From positions 125,723,501 to 125,787,500 of the forward strand of contig CM074857.1 of the NCBI GenBank assembly GCA_037501455.1: a stretch of 64,000 nt of DNA, in the 5' to 3' direction. This stretch comes from Lantana camara (Eukaryota; Streptophyta; Magnoliopsida; Lamiales; Verbenaceae). A model generated the notes under the pieces. It was not told the origin of the DNA. It was given only the letters and a program-made list of their open reading frames with translations, and did no database searches. This document shows positions 1 to 13,312 of the stretch, piece after piece. The translations under genes and the position numbers were made by a program. Within the stretch, counting starts at the first letter, position 1, and each line of letters begins with the position of its first letter.

Positions 1-2037
1 CACCTTGCCAGTGGGGGGAATTCCATCCCTAAGGAAAACGACGATGTCGTCAAGCCAACAGGGCTCGTTTGGATCAATCATAGTGATTATTCCAATGGCG
101 ACCCTTTCCCTGATCAAAGGTTCCTCAGTCTTAAGGAACGTAACAGAACGCTCAGAAGTACCTTCCAAAGCTGACGCAAACTTTGACAGAGCGTCCGCAC
201 GCTCGTTCTCCTCCCGTGGTACTTGAAGTAGATGAAATTCCTTGAACTTCCCGATGATTTCTCTGGCTTTACTCAGGTACTGCACCATGGTGGTTTCTCG
301 AGCCTCATAAGTTCCTTCAATCTGGCTCGCAATTAACTGTGAATCCACATAAGCGGTGATTCTGGAGGCTCCATTCTGAAAAGCAATATTCAATCCTTGC
401 ACGAGGGCTTCATATTCTGCTTCGTTATTAGTGACTTGGAAATCCAGCTTGATTGCAAAGTCCAGCTCAATCCCATCGGGGTTTCTAAGGGCCACTCCTA
501 CTCCTCCCCCTTGAGAGGTTGAGGAACCATCTGTGTGCAGGACCCATAACCCCTCACTCTCCTCAACGGCAGGCTCTAAACCAAAGCGTTCTGCCAACAA
601 ATCAGCTACCACCTGAGCCTGTATCGCGGTCCTGGGCTCGAAGCATAAGTCAAACTGGCTCAATTCGATGGCCCATTTGATTAATCTCCCAGACACGTCT
701 GGCTTAGACAGCACTTGCTTCAAGGGTTGGTCGGTGAGAACCGTTATGGAGTGCGCTTGAAAGTAAGGTCTCAGCCTTCTTGAGGCGTTAATAAGAGCAA
801 ACGCGAATTTCTCAATCTCCAAATACTTCTTCTCGGCTCCTTGCAATGTTTTGCTCAGATAATAGACAGGTAAGTGTTTCCGCTCCCGTACAGCGATCAG
901 AACCGCGCTTGTGGCCTCGGAAGAAACGGAAAGATACATAAATAATCTCTCACCTTCGACGGGCTTAGTCAGCAGTGGTGCGCTCGATAAGTAAGCCTTC
1001 ATATCTTGCAGCGCCTTTTCGCATTCTTCTGTCCAAGCAAAGTTACGTGCGTTCCTCAAAATTTTGAAGAAGGGAAGGTTCCTGTCCGCCGAGCGCGAAA
1101 TAAACCTGTTCAACGAGATGATTTTTCCTACTAGGACTTGCACTTCCCGCAAATTTCGAGGGGAGGGGATTTCCAATATGGCCTTGATCTTCTCCGGATT
1201 GGCCTCAATTCCCCTCTGACTGACCACGTACCCTAAGAACTTTCCCCCTTGCACTCCAAAGGTGCACTTCGAAGGGTTCAACTTCATCCCATACTGACGC
1301 AGGATTGAAAAAGTGCGCTTGAGATCTTCCAAGTGGGAGTCCTGGCGCTCGCTTTTGACAATCATATCATCCACGTAAACCTCCATGGACCTTCCAATTT
1401 CTTTTTCAAACATCTTGTTGACGAGCCGTTGATACGTAGCTCTGGCGTTCTTGAGTCCGAAAGGCATGACTAAGAAGCAATATACCCCCAGATGGACAAC
1501 AAACGAGGTTTTGGGGCGGTCTTCTGGGGCCATAAAGATCTGATAATATCCCTGGAAAGCGTCCATCATGCTCATGAGCTCGCAGCCAGCGGTCGAATCC
1601 ACCAATTGGTCAATCCGGGGCAGCGGGTAAGGATCTTTAGGGCAGGCCTTGTTGAGATCAGTGAAATCGTTGCACATGCGCCATTTATTCGCGCTCTTGG
1701 GCACCAAGACGACATTACACAACCATTCCGGGTACAAGATGGGCTCGATATATTGAGCCTCCAGGAGTTTATTAACTTCCTCTTCAATGACTTTCTTTCG
1801 AAAGCCATGTACATCCTGCTTTTTCTACTTGATGGGTTTGAAAAAGGGATCCACATTAAGCCTATGGACAATGACGCTTGGGTCAATCCCTGTGAGGTCG
1901 GAGGCTTTCCACGCAAATACATCACTGTTCTCCCTGAGGAAGTCAATCATCATAATCTGAGAGGGCCCCGAGAGGTTAGATCCTATCTGAGTAGTCTTAT
2001 CCTTGTTTCCGGGTTCCAACTCAATGTTCAGGAACTT
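1..2037 (-). pseudogene. Tat-type pol: reverse transcriptase, RNase H and second RNase H (partial)
   Basis: The minus strand stays open from 1821 to the left edge and is also open from 2037 to 1825. An in-frame TAG at 1822-1824 separates the two, in a context (PIK-stop-KKQ) where related elements have a Gln, so C-to-T mutation is likely. Visible motifs are a DVFAW segment near the RT start, the RT palm motif YVDD near 1366-1377, a retroviral-type RNase H stretch ending near 650, and a second RNase H beginning LHTDGSS near 515-545 with the conserved NNEAEYEAL segment. The protein would copy element RNA into DNA and degrade the template. Integrase should lie beyond base 1. Confidence 0.9.
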
Positions 2038-2307
2038 TGTTGATATTTATTTTGTGCTACTTGACTGTGATAGAACTAATATGCACATGCACATAACTTT
2101 AATTTTCCCTTTTAGTTTGTTAAGTGTTGACAGCTGGAGGTGTTAGGATATAATTCTTCTGGATTGTTCCAACTTGCTACGTGGAGTATAAATACACAAT
2201 CCACTATTGTACTTAATAATTTTTGCTGAATGAAACAGAGTTCCAATTACTTCATACTCTGTTCTTTGTTCTTTGCTCTCTGCAATGAAGGTTTTCACCT
2301 GTTAACA
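2038..2307 (+). repeat. copia-1 5' LTR
   Basis: 270 bp with TG...CA ends. A TATA-like GTATAAATA lies near 2186-2194, so this LTR carries the element promoter. Confidence 0.97.
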
Positions 2308-2397
2308 TGGTATCAGTTGATTGATTCACTTGCTTCCGCTTCTCCGTCGTAGCTATTGTCTTCTTCGACGGTTGTTTTTGATTTTCCCCCAATTTCC

Positions 2398-4878
2398 ATG
2401 GCTGCTCTGGGCAATTTCCCTCCTCCAACGAATGCCTCTTACATCTTTCCTACCTCCGATCAACCTAATTTCCCGCTGACTTCGCTCGAGATGGATGGGC
2501 GAAACTTCATGCCTTGGAGTCGTTCTATTAAGATTGCGCTTGAGGCGAAGATGAAAATTGGCTTCATCGACGGCACGATCACTGAACCGCCTCCAGATTC
2601 CCCGGATTTTCCTCACTGGAAACGTGCGAACTCAATGATTATGTCTTGGATTATTAGCTCTCTTGTTAAGGAGATTCGTCCTGGTTTTCTCTATTGCAAT
2701 TCTGCTAGGGCTTTATGGATCGATTTGGAGCAACGATTTGGCCAATCTAATGGTCCGCTTCTGTACCAGCTCAAACGTGATATTTCGGTAATTTCTCAAG
2801 GTAATCTGTCACTTGCTGCCTATTTCACTTGTCTCAAATCACTATGGGATGAATTGGCTTCTCTTCAAGTGATTCCTGCTTGTACTTGTGGTTGTACCTG
2901 TGGATCTGCTCAAGCTATCACTGACGCGGTGACTTCGGATCAGTTGATTCAATTTCTTATGGGGCTAAATGATGGTTTCAAACTTGCTAAAAATCAGTTG
3001 CTTGCCATGGATCCTCTTCCCTCGGTTAATAAGGCATTTTCCATTCTGTAGCGCGTTGAGACTTCCACTTGTCCTATTCCGTTGCCTATTTCGGACTTGG
3101 ATGTTGTACCTCCTCCCGTTGAGCCTCCATTACATGTTGCTCCGCTGGCAACTGAGCGTCTCGATCCACCTTCTATCCTGCCAGTTCGTTCCGGTACTCG
3201 CCAACGGCGCGCTCCAGCTTGGCTGGATGATTTTGTTTGTACCAATGTTATTTGCACTTCAGATGTCTTCCTACAACCTGAAACGTCAATTCATTTCTCT
3301 GATCAACATAGGGCCTTTCTTAGTACCATTGCTCATGTTCCTGAGCCACGGACTTATAAGCAAGCCATAAAGCATCCTGTGTGGATTCAGGCTATGCAGG
3401 ATGAACTGGCTGCTTTGGATCGCAATCAAACATGGGAATTGACTTCCCTACCTAAGGGGCAGTCCCCAATTGGCTCGAAATGGGTTTTTCGTGTTAAATA
3501 CAACAAAGACGAGACTGTCGAACGTTATAAAGCCCGCTTAGTGGCTAAGGGATTTAATCAGACTTTGGGCAAGGACTACTTCGAGGTATTTTCGCCGGTT
3601 GCCAAACTAGTCACGATTCGAGTATTTCTTGCTATTGCTACTGCAAAACAATAGCCTATCCATCAACTTGATATAAACAACGTTTTTCTCCACGGCCATT
3701 TAAACGAAGAGGTGTACTTATCACCTCCTGAAGGTTATAGGGCTGCTCTTCCAGGCCAAGTGTGCAAGCTCAAACGATCACTCTACGGCCTCAAACAGGC
3801 CTCTCGGCAATGGAATATCGAGCTGACTTCTTTCCTTCTTGATAATGGGTTCATTCAGTCCCCTCATGATAATTGTTACTTCTACAAAGTATCTTCTTCA
3901 TCGTTCCTTGGTCTCTTGGTGTATGTTGACGATTTACTTGTTACAGGCTCTATCGAGGCAGAAATTGATCAGCTCAAGTCCTCACTTCACACTAAATTCA
4001 CGATTAAGGATCTTGGCTACGCGAAGTACTTTTTAGGCTTGGAAATCGCCCGCTCCCCCACTGGCACTCTTCTCTCTCAACAAAAGTATATTACAGACAT
4101 TGTGAATGACACTGGCATTGGTAATGCCAAAGCTCCTTCCACCCCTCTACCACGTGGGCATAAGTTTTTGGATGACAATCGTCCGCCTCTTCCTGATCCT
4201 TCTATCTATCGCACCTTAGTGGGTCGATTACTCTACTTAAATCTCTCTCGCCCAGATATTAGTTTCGCCGTACAACAACTTAGTCAACATGTTTCTTGTC
4301 CTACCCAATCTCACATGGACGCAGCTATACATGTTGTGAAATATCTCAGTGGCTGTCCTAGTGGTGGACTCTTCTTTCCTGCATCCAATAACCTGCACAT
4401 CTCCGCTTATTGTGACTCCGATTGGGCTGCTTGTGTTACCACTCGCAAGTCACTCACGGGCTATTGTGTCTTCTTGGGTTCTTCGCTCGTTTCATGGAAA
4501 TCGAAGAAGCAAAATACAGTTTCTCGATCGTCTTGTGAGTCTGAATATCGTAGCATGGCAAGCACGGTTTGTGAGCTCTAATGGATCTCGTACCTTCTTC
4601 GTGATTTCCAACTCCAGGTCCCTACTCCAATTCCTCTTCACTGTGATAACAAATCGGCGATTCACATCACTCAGAATCCTGTTTTCCATGAACGGACCAA
4701 GCATATCGATATCGATTGCCACGTTGTCCGGAACAAATATAAGGAGGGATTCATCAGCCTTGTTCATGTTCCCACTGCTGCTCAGCTCGCCGATGTCTTC
4801 ACTAAGCCCATCGGGAATCCACTCTTTCGTACTCTCATTTTCAAGTTGGGTTTTGTATTCCACAACTTTCCAACTTGA
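2398..4878 (+). pseudogene. copia-1 Gag-RT-RNase H remnant with three in-frame stops
   Basis: One frame runs from ATG 2398 (MAALGNFPPP) to TGA 4876-4878. It has a UBN2-type Gag domain up to about 3050, then jumps directly to the RT linker (SGTRQRRAPAW near 3193), the RT (YVDDLLVTG near 3925) and the RNase H (YCDSDWAA, CESEYRSMAS, HCDNKSA). In-frame stops lie at 3049-3051 (TAG), 3652-3654 (TAG, where QNWPIHQL-type copies have Trp) and 4579-4581 (TAA, where a Gln is usual). All three fit C-to-T change on one or the other strand. The junction near 3060 marks the internal deletion. Confidence 0.9.
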
Positions 4879-4886
4879 CGGGGGCG

Positions 4887-5156
4887 TGTTGATATTTATT
4901 TTGTGCTACTTGACTGTGATAGAACTAATATGCACATGCACATAACTTTAATTTTCCCTTTTAGTTTGTTAAGTGTTGACAGCTGGAGGTGTTAGGATAT
5001 AATTCTTCTGGATTGTTCCAACTTGCTACGTGGAGTATAAATACACAATCCACTATTGTACTTAATAATTTTTGCTGAATGAAACAGAGTTCCAATTACT
5101 TCATACTCTGTTCTTTGTTCTTTGCTCTCTGCAATGAAGGTTTTCACCTGTTAACA
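4887..5156 (+). repeat. copia-1 3' LTR
   Basis: 270 bp, no difference seen from the 5' LTR on reading the two side by side. This indicates a very recent insertion. Confidence 0.97.
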
Positions 5157-5394
5157 AACTTCTCCGAGGGTTCGATCCTTATCTCAGGGCGAGGAAGTTC
5201 GAGCGCCCTCTTCTTTCCCGTCAAACGGTCACCGGGTGCTGGCTCACCCTCTCCTGGCTCGTCTCCTACTGAGGACGATCCACCAACGGTCCCTGGTGGT
5301 GCACTTTCGAGGGGATTCTCCACGTTGTCTCCCTTCTTCTTTTTGTTCTTCTTTTTGTTCAACTTTGCCCTTTTCCGTGCTGGGCTGTCCTCAT

Positions 5395-7439
5395 CTAGAT
5401 TGGGGAATCCACTGATTTCTTGGTGGAACCAATTTGGAAGGTTTTCTCCGCTTTAGGCTTTCTAAGGGACAGCATGTAACATTCCCAAGCCTCTCGGACA
5501 TTGCACAGTACTTCTCCCACGCCCTCGGAGGTAGGGAATTTAATCTTCTGGTGGTAGGTGGAGATGATGGCTTTGAAATCCACGAGGGCAGGGCGCCCAA
5601 TTATGACGTTATAAGGAATGTCAATCTCCACCACCGCGTATGTTACCAAGAGCGTCTTGCGCTGAGGGGCTCGGCCGAATGAAGTAGCTAAGCGAATTTG
5701 CCCTCGTGGGACAACTTTCGAGCCTCCAAAGCCAATGAGGGCTGTTTTGAGAGGCTCGAGCGGAAGGTCAGCCTTCATCTTTAAAAATGTAGAATAAGGC
5801 AAAACATTAACAGAGCTTCCACTATCCACCAACACCCTTTTTACAACGTGATTGTGAACATCTACACTAACCACCATGGGGCAATCGGAGGTTATACCCT
5901 CCCCATGGGGTGTTACAATATGCTCTAAATCCCTATCATCGAAGCCTATTACATCATTCTCTCTTGACCTTTGAGCGCTTGAACTCTGGATGGCGTAGAT
6001 GGGTTTAGGCACTGCTGGGCGTTGGTTGTAGCTCCGGACATACCTCCGCCGGGAGGCGTTGGAATCCCCTCCTGACGAGCCTCCTGCAATCATATTTATG
6101 ACTGCGAAAGGTTCGTTTTCTTGTTCAGGGGCTTTTCCTTTACTGCCCCGGCGGCTGCTGCTTTCAGGGGGTCCCCTACCCCTTGGGCTCTTCGATCGGA
6201 ACGAACTCCTCCTTCTTCCTCCAGCGCGCTCGTTGCAGTGTTCATCGTAACGCTCGAGCACCCGGACGAATTCCTTCAGGTGGCCCCCTGCGACGAGCCT
6301 CTGAATCTCAGCTTCCAACTGGCGGCACTCATCCGTGTCGTGCCCCCTCTGCTTGTGGAATGCGCAGTATTTGCTCGAGCGACTGAGCGAGTCCGTTTCC
6401 CTCATCTTGATGGGTCTCTTAAAGAGCTTTTTATCGGAGAGGTTGTAGACTTCTGAATTCGGCCTGGTGAGCGGGACCCGCTCGAATCGACGAGGGGGTG
6501 GTGGCGACCTTTTGCGCTCTTGAGGGCGCTCCTTCTTGACTACCACCTCTCGTCCCCGCTCGTGATGGGGTCGCTCGTTCCTGGCTGGACTGTGATGCCG
6601 GGGACCATTCGTCCCATACATGTCTTCGAGCGCGAAGAACGGCTCGGCTACCTCTCTTAAGGCCATGAGGGTCCCTGGCCTCCTTTCTACAATGGCATCG
6701 GCAAACTTCTTGCTCACATACTGCTTGTGATCCACAGCCTGAAAGAGCACTGGGATCAAGAAATCCATAGAAGGCCTCTCCACCTGCAGGATCTCCTTGT
6801 TGAAGCGGGCGAAGAACGAGCGCAGAGACTCGCTCTTGCCTTGCACCACGTTGTAAAGGGCAGTAGGTGCGGTGACTGGCGCTTTCAAAGAATTAAAGTG
6901 GTTGAGGAAAGCATGAGCCAGCTCTTCATATGAGTGAATCGAGCGCGGCGGCAGTCGTTTGTACCACTCTTGAGCCATTCCTACCAAGGAAGTGACAAAG
7001 ACTTTCGCCCAATAGTTGCTGGAATGCTCGTAGAGGTGCATGAGATGCAAAAAATGATCCAAGTGTTCAGCTGGATCAGTCGTCCCGTCGTATCGGTTGA
7101 TGGAAGTGGGGATTTTGGCCATGCCTGCTTGGGCCATCAAAACTTCCTCCACGAGGGGCGAGCCCCTCGCCAACGGGTGGTACTCATACGTGCCGAAGTT
7201 TTCCTCCGGCTCCTTGCGGTGGGGGACCTTTGGTGGGTGGTCCTTGGTACGGGCGCTTCTGGCGTCAACCCGTTCATCCCGACTAGGGGAGATCTGAGTT
7301 GATCGCCCTCGTGAGAGCTGTCCCACAATATCCTTTAAACCCTGCAGCTGGTCTTGCACAGCCGCGAGGATGTCAGGATTCACGTCCCCTTGTCTGTCCC
7401 CGTGCCTGGGGGCTCGAGAGCCCCTTCTGGAGACATGAG
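5395..7439 (-). pseudogene. Tat-type Gag (main part) and aspartic protease
   Basis: This open frame carries the retrotransposon Gag domain (about 6600-7200), a basic, Arg-rich segment, a Cys/His-containing segment near 6330-6380 and an aspartic protease with DSGSSVNVL near 5800-5833. The upstream end is fused by chance to copia-2 LTR sequence; the true coding continues in the same frame at 17488 beyond the copia-2 insertion. At the downstream end the frame stops near 5395, but a frame offset by one base continues (NLDEDSPARKR...) toward the RT. That suggests loss of one base in the CCCC run near 5400, or a -1 frameshift site. Confidence 0.85.
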
Positions 7440-9375
7440 TGTTGGAAAACACGAATCAGAAAGCAGCGAAATTTAAAAAATTTCCCAACAAAAGGACCTT
7501 GAACTCGCAATCGTGTAACCAGATTCGTAAAGATAGAAAACTTACTTTTCTTTTATTCTTTCTTGAAGCGTTTCAAGCCACCCAAGAACGCTCTTCTCGC
7601 GGCTTGATCCCCTCTCCTTGGTAAAGCTCGAATCTTCAAACTTCTAACTTGAAGTCTCTAGAGAAAGTCCACCAACTTGATCACAATCTAACTAGTAAGG
7701 ATGCTAGTTCTCTAGTTAGTGTTTAGGCTTAACCTAGGGTTTAATTTAATCTTGGAGAAAGGAAGGTGTTCAACACATGAACCAAAAATTGTCAATTAGC
7801 TCTAAAGGGGAGCATGAGCTCCCCTATATTTAGGAAAGGGGAGGGGCGGCCGAACCTAGTCCTTATTGGACAAGGATTTGGTTCCCCTCTCTCCTATTAC
7901 TTGATCATCAAGTATTTTCCAACTTTGACTTTGAATTCTAATTCTAGTCAACTTTTAAGAGAGCTAAAAATATCCAAACTATTTTTGGATAATTTTATAC
8001 TTTATTTATTATAAAATAAATAACTTATTTTTATCTAATTAATTAATTCATAATTAATTAACTAGATTATTTTCTCCAAAATTAGACTTTCTTTTTAATT
8101 CAAAATTAAACCAAAGTCTATTAAATAATTAACTAATTAATTATTTAATATATATATATAATATATATATACACACGTGTGTGACACGTGTCACAGTGAC
8201 ACGTGTCACTCACGTGAGCCACACGTGTGGAACCCTCTTGGCCCGATTAACTCGTTTAATCATTTTCAAGCCTCAACTCATGTAACCAAGTTGTTGTGTG
8301 TGACCCTCTAGGTTCTCAATTCAATTAGCAGTGACCCTAATTAATTAATTCACTAATTAATTAATCAGTCCACAGATTAAACGACCATAGTCTAGCAACA
8401 GGTGTTTAACCCCTAGCTGAATTGGAATGTTCGGATTCGACAGAACCTTTAAGTCATTGAATCATGTGAGATACAATCCTCCTACTCACTATCTCTCAAC
8501 CAAGATCTAGGGCAAGGGAATAATCAGAACCCTAATAATCCGGTCTTAAAGCTAAGTGCATTTCATATCCATTTGATCTCAATCCAAGAAACCCTTTTCT
8601 TGATGTCTTGATCTACTGCCTTGGCCAAGGACTCCATATGGCATATGAATGACTTACACAATAAGAGATCACCTTGCAAATGCAAGTGTAGGTCCTATCT
8701 TGATTCTCATTCACTTTCATGAGTCACTTGTGCAGCCCCAGCATAAGCCTTGAATCAGTTGTCTAAGGCGACACCCTTTAAAGCTTATACCTAAGACTAC
8801 AGAGTTAACTCATAAAGTGACAAGGAACCTCAAGTCTAAGGATCAATTAATCACATCAATGACTCGTGAGATATTTCCTAATCTGGAAGTTTCCATTTCC
8901 TGAAATAGAAACTTCCTTTCCCATTTAGGAATGTTCTCACACGGGGCACCTCAGTGAACTTACTTATTAAAGTAAGCACCCTCATGTATCACGCACGTAT
9001 CAGCTATACACTTTGCACCTCCATGAAACAAGGTGGTCCTTCTTAAGGGCGTGATCCCACAAGCAAGCCTTAGAGGAGTCAGGTTGACACTCCCACTGTC
9101 TGTAGGACTCATCGGCTTGGAGTATTTTACTAATCATGACTTATATGATATAGGGCTCGTTTCATGAACCATTTCACCTAAATGGTAGAGTCCTAAAGTC
9201 ATCAGGATTAGGGGAGTTCTCATACATGCACAGCTAAAGTAAACGCATACCAAACAAGAGCATATAAAGAAGTGTTGCCTCAATTCGTTATTTCATTCAA
9301 AGATTGTCTGTGATTACAATAAGGAAAAGCACCAAGCGGATATACAATCGGCTTTCTAGGGCACTATTCCTAACA
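7440..9375 (-). repeat. copia-2 3' LTR (1936 bp)
   Basis: Ends TGTTGG...CCTAACA on the plus strand. It includes a TA-rich stretch and clustered ACACGTGT/CACGTG palindromes at 8170-8235, a possible G-box-type regulatory cluster. On the element strand the tract CAAGTGGGAGAT precedes it (9376-9390), the usual copia polypurine tract. Confidence 0.95.
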
Positions 9376-9391
9376 ATCTCCCACTTGCCCG

Positions 9392-12300
9392 TCAAAGCCA
9401 TTCTAAAGCTACTCTAAGTCCCATCTTCTGAAGATGACCTTGGAAAGCTTCTCGACTAAGGGGTTTAGTAAGTGGATCTGCCACGTTCTCTGCTGATGTG
9501 ACCCTCTCAATTAGCACATCTCCTCTTTTGATAATATCACGGATTAGGTGATACTTCCTCATAATGTGCTTGGTCCGTTGGTGAGATCTTGGTTCTCTTG
9601 CTTGAGCAACCGCCCCAGTGTTGTCACAAAACACAGTAATGGGGTCTTTCATACTAGGAACAACATTCAATTCTTGAATGAAGTTTCTAATCCAAACACC
9701 TTCCTTAGCTGCATCATTTGCAGCTAAGTATTCGGCCTCAGTGGTCGAATCTGCAGTGGTAGTTTGCTTGGAACTCTTCCAACTCAATGCTCCGCCGTTT
9801 AGGCAGAAAATGTATCCTGACATTGACTTAAAATCATCTAAGTCAGATGCAAAGCTTGCATCGCAGTATCCTTCGATATTAAGATCTTTCTGACCTCCGT
9901 AAACTAAGAATAAATCTTTAGTACTTTTCAAGTACTTAAGAATATTCGTCACGGCAGCCCAGTGACCATCTCCAGGGTCAGATTGGAAACGACTCGTTAC
10001 ACTAAGTGCACAAGCCACATCCGGTCGAGTACATAACATTGCATACATTATGCTACCTATTGCTGATGCATAAGGTGTATGAGTCATTCTTTTCTTCTCA
10101 AGGTTAGTCTTAGGACACATCTTCTTTGAAAGACATGTTCCTACACTCATAGGAAGGTTCTTAACCTTTGCTGACTCCATATTGAATCTCTTCAATACTT
10201 TGTCAATGTACATCGACTGTGATAGTCCTATTAACCTTCTAGATCTATCTCTATAGATTTTAATTCCAAGGATATAGGACGCATCACCAAGATCTTTCAT
10301 CTCGAATTGGTTCGATAACCATAACTTAGTCACTTTCATGTCATCCTTCGAATTCCCAATAAGAAGGATGTCATCAACATAAAGTACTAAGAATTGCACT
10401 GAGGTCTCCAATTCCTTTCTATACACACATGATTCATTCGAAATTTGGATGAACCCAAACGCTTTGACCGATTCATCAAATCGAATGTTCCAATTCCTAG
10501 AAGCCTGTTTCAATCCATAGATTGATCTTTGGAGTTTGCAAACCTTTTGCTCACTCCCACTGAATGTGAAACCTATGGGTTGCTCCATATAAATGTCTTT
10601 GTCAATGTCACCATTGAGAAAGGCAGTTTTCACATCCATTTGCCATATCTCATAGTCATAATATGCAGCAATGGCAAGCATGATCCGAATAGACTTTTGC
10701 ATTGCAACTGGTGAAAAGGTTTCATCAAAATCCACGCCGGGTCTTTGAGTGAATCCTTTTGCAACCAGTCTTGCTTTGTAGGCTGCAATGCTTCCATCAA
10801 CTCCAAGCTTTCTCTTAAAGATCCATTTGCAACCTATGGGTTTGACCCCATCAGGCAAATCTACCAAGGTCCAAACTTGGTTGGAGTTCATGGAATCCAT
10901 TTCGGATTTCATGGCTTCTATCCACTGTTCAGACTCAGAATCTGAAAGTGCCTCCTCATATGTTGAAGGATCATTATCCTTTTGAGAGATTTCATGGAAG
11001 AATCCATACCATCTCTCCGGCTGTCTAGGATTGCGTTCAGAACGCCTTAGAGGAGGATTTACATGTGTATCGAAATTCGTGATTGGTTGTGGTTGATCAG
11101 AGTGGGACGTTTCTTCAGTGGGTGATGTGGGGTCATTTTGTACTTCTTCTAATTCTATGATCTTGCCTTGCTTTTCTTTAAGGAACGGTTCCTCCAGAAA
11201 AGTAGCATTTCTGGAAACAAACACCTTTTGCTCAGATTGATCATAGAAGTAGTATCCTATGGATTCCTTAGGATAACCTACAAAGTAGCATAAGTTAGAA
11301 CGAGATTCTAACTTATCTCCCACTGTCCTCTTCACGTAAGCAGGACAACCCCAAATTCTTAAGTAAGAATAACTAGGGATTTTACCATGCCACATTTCAT
11401 AGGGCGTTTTAGGGACTGACTTAGAGGGAACTAGATTCAAAATCTTTGCTGCACTTTCTAGGGCATAACCCCAGAAAGAAGGTGGTAAGTCAGTGAAACT
11501 CATCATGGAACGAACCATATCAAGTAGGGTTCGATTCCTTCTCTCAGAAACTCCATTAAGCTGAGGAGTTCCCGGAGGAGTCCACTGAGAGATAATCCCA
11601 TTATCTTTTAGATGATTAAGGAATTCTTCACTAAGATACTCGCCTCCTCGATCAGATCAAAGTGCTTTGATCTTGTGACCAGTTTGGTTCTCAACCTCCT
11701 TTTGAAATTCTAAGAATTTCTCAAAAGCTTCAGATTTATACTTCATTAAGTATACATAACCATACCGACTAAAGTCATCAGTAAAGGTTATGAAGTACTG
11801 ATGATTGTTTCTAGTACTTACACTAAGCGGTCCACAAACATCAGTATGGATCAAATCCAAAACCTTAGTGGCACGTTCCACAGTTCCTTTAAAAGGGACT
11901 TTGGACATTTTTCCTTTGAGACAGGATTCGCAAGAAGTTAACTCTTTGAGATCATTTTCAGAGAATGATCCTAAAGTGTTTATCTTGCTAATTCTGTTCT
12001 TGGAAATGTGTCCTAATCTAGCGTGCCATAAGGGTGCTGAAACTTTGTCATCTCTCTTACGCTTTGTTTCTCGTTGTATATTCATAATATTGATATTTTG
12101 AGTTAGGTAAAGTCCATTACTTAGAGTACCGATGTGAACGGAAGAGTTGTTCCGTTTGATAAAGTATTTACCATTCTTAATATAAGTTTCATAACCTTCA
12201 CAATCTAATATTGGAACTGAAATTATATTACGAATAATGTTCGGTACATAAAGGACTTTATTTAATACTAACTCAAAACTACCTAAATCTAGTCTAATTG

Positions 12301-13312
12301 TGCCTAAAGCTCGAGCTTCAACGTTTGAGCCATCGCCGATCTTCAAAACACATTCTCCTTCTTTGAGTTGTTGGACTTCACTTAGCATCTGTACATCATT
12401 ACAGATATGAGTTCCACAACCGGTATCAAGTACCCAAGAACTAGAATTAATAGAAAGATTTACTTCAACGAGAAAGATACCTTTCTTTAGAGTAGCCTTG
12501 TACTCTGGGCAGTTTCTCCTCCAATGTCCCGCTTTGCCACAATGGAAGCAAACATCCTCTTTCTGATCACGCTTCTTCTTTTGGGCCTGCCCCTTCGAAA
12601 TGCCACCAGTGGGCCTAAGGGGTTTCTTCTTCTTCTTTTGGGCTTTCTTGCCCTTACCTTTAGAAGGCCCAGAAGAGGAAGATGGAGCATTCACCATCAA
12701 AACCTTATTGTCCTTCTTGATCGTGCTTTCAGCAGTCACAAGCTGACTAATCAGCTCAGATATAGTAGCACCAGCATGATTCATGTTGAAGTTAAGGACA
12801 AATGGGTTGAATGATGGTGGGAGCGAAGCTAGCAACAAATCCACTGAAAGCTCATCTTTCAGCGGCATGTCCATGGAAGCAAGTTTCTCAGTAAGGGCAA
12901 GAAACTTGAGTCCATATTCATGGACACTTGAACCTTCCCTCATTCTCAAGTGGAACAATTCCTTTGAAGTGTTATACCTTGTAACACGTTCATGAGGGCG
13001 GTAAAGTTGCTCTAAGTGGTCGTACATCTCCCAAGCAAATTCCATGGCCTCATGTTGCCTTTGCAAGTCCGGAGACATGTTAGCCAACATAAGGCAACGG
13101 GCTTGGAGATTATCATCCTTCCACTTCTGAATCGCATCCCGCTCGGCCCGAGTGGGAGCCTCCCCTTCGGGACTAGGCTCCCCTTCGAAGAGAACATAAG
13201 TTCTCTTCTCAGAATCTAAAATGATTTTTAGATTCCTCAGCCAATCAGAATAGTTGGGACCAGTCAACTTGTTTGACTCGAGGATCGATACAAGAGGGTT
13301 TTTGGTTGCCAT
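9392..13312 (-). pseudogene. copia-2 Gag-Pol polyprotein, one in-frame stop
   Basis: A single frame of about 1306 codons runs from ATG 13312 (MATKNPLVSILESNK) to the stop at 9392-9394. In order it shows a UBN2-type Gag, a CCHC zinc knuckle CFHCGKAGHWRRNC near residue 255, an aspartic protease with the DTG variant (WVLDTGCGTHICND near residue 294), a GAG-pre-integrase HHCC segment, an integrase core, RT with LYVDDILLIG near 10390, and RNase H with GYCDASF, TEAEYLA and FCDNTGA. The only break is TGA at 11654-11656, just before integrase SDRGGEY, where CGA (Arg) is expected. The change is a single C-to-T transition. All other catalytic residues I looked for are present. Confidence 0.93.

Larger units (their letters stand above)
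2038..5156 (+). mobile_element. copia-1: internally deleted Ty1/copia element nested in the Tat element
   Basis: It is 3119 bp long with 270-bp LTRs at 2038-2307 and 4887-5156 (TGTTGATA...GTTAACA). The two LTRs look identical base for base. AACTT flanks both sides (2033-2037 and 5157-5161), a perfect 5-bp target duplication. The primer site TGGTATCAG (2308-2316) matches plant initiator Met-tRNA, and a G-rich tract precedes the 3' LTR (4879-4886). The interior lacks the zinc knuckle, protease and integrase, so the element cannot move by itself. Confidence 0.97.
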
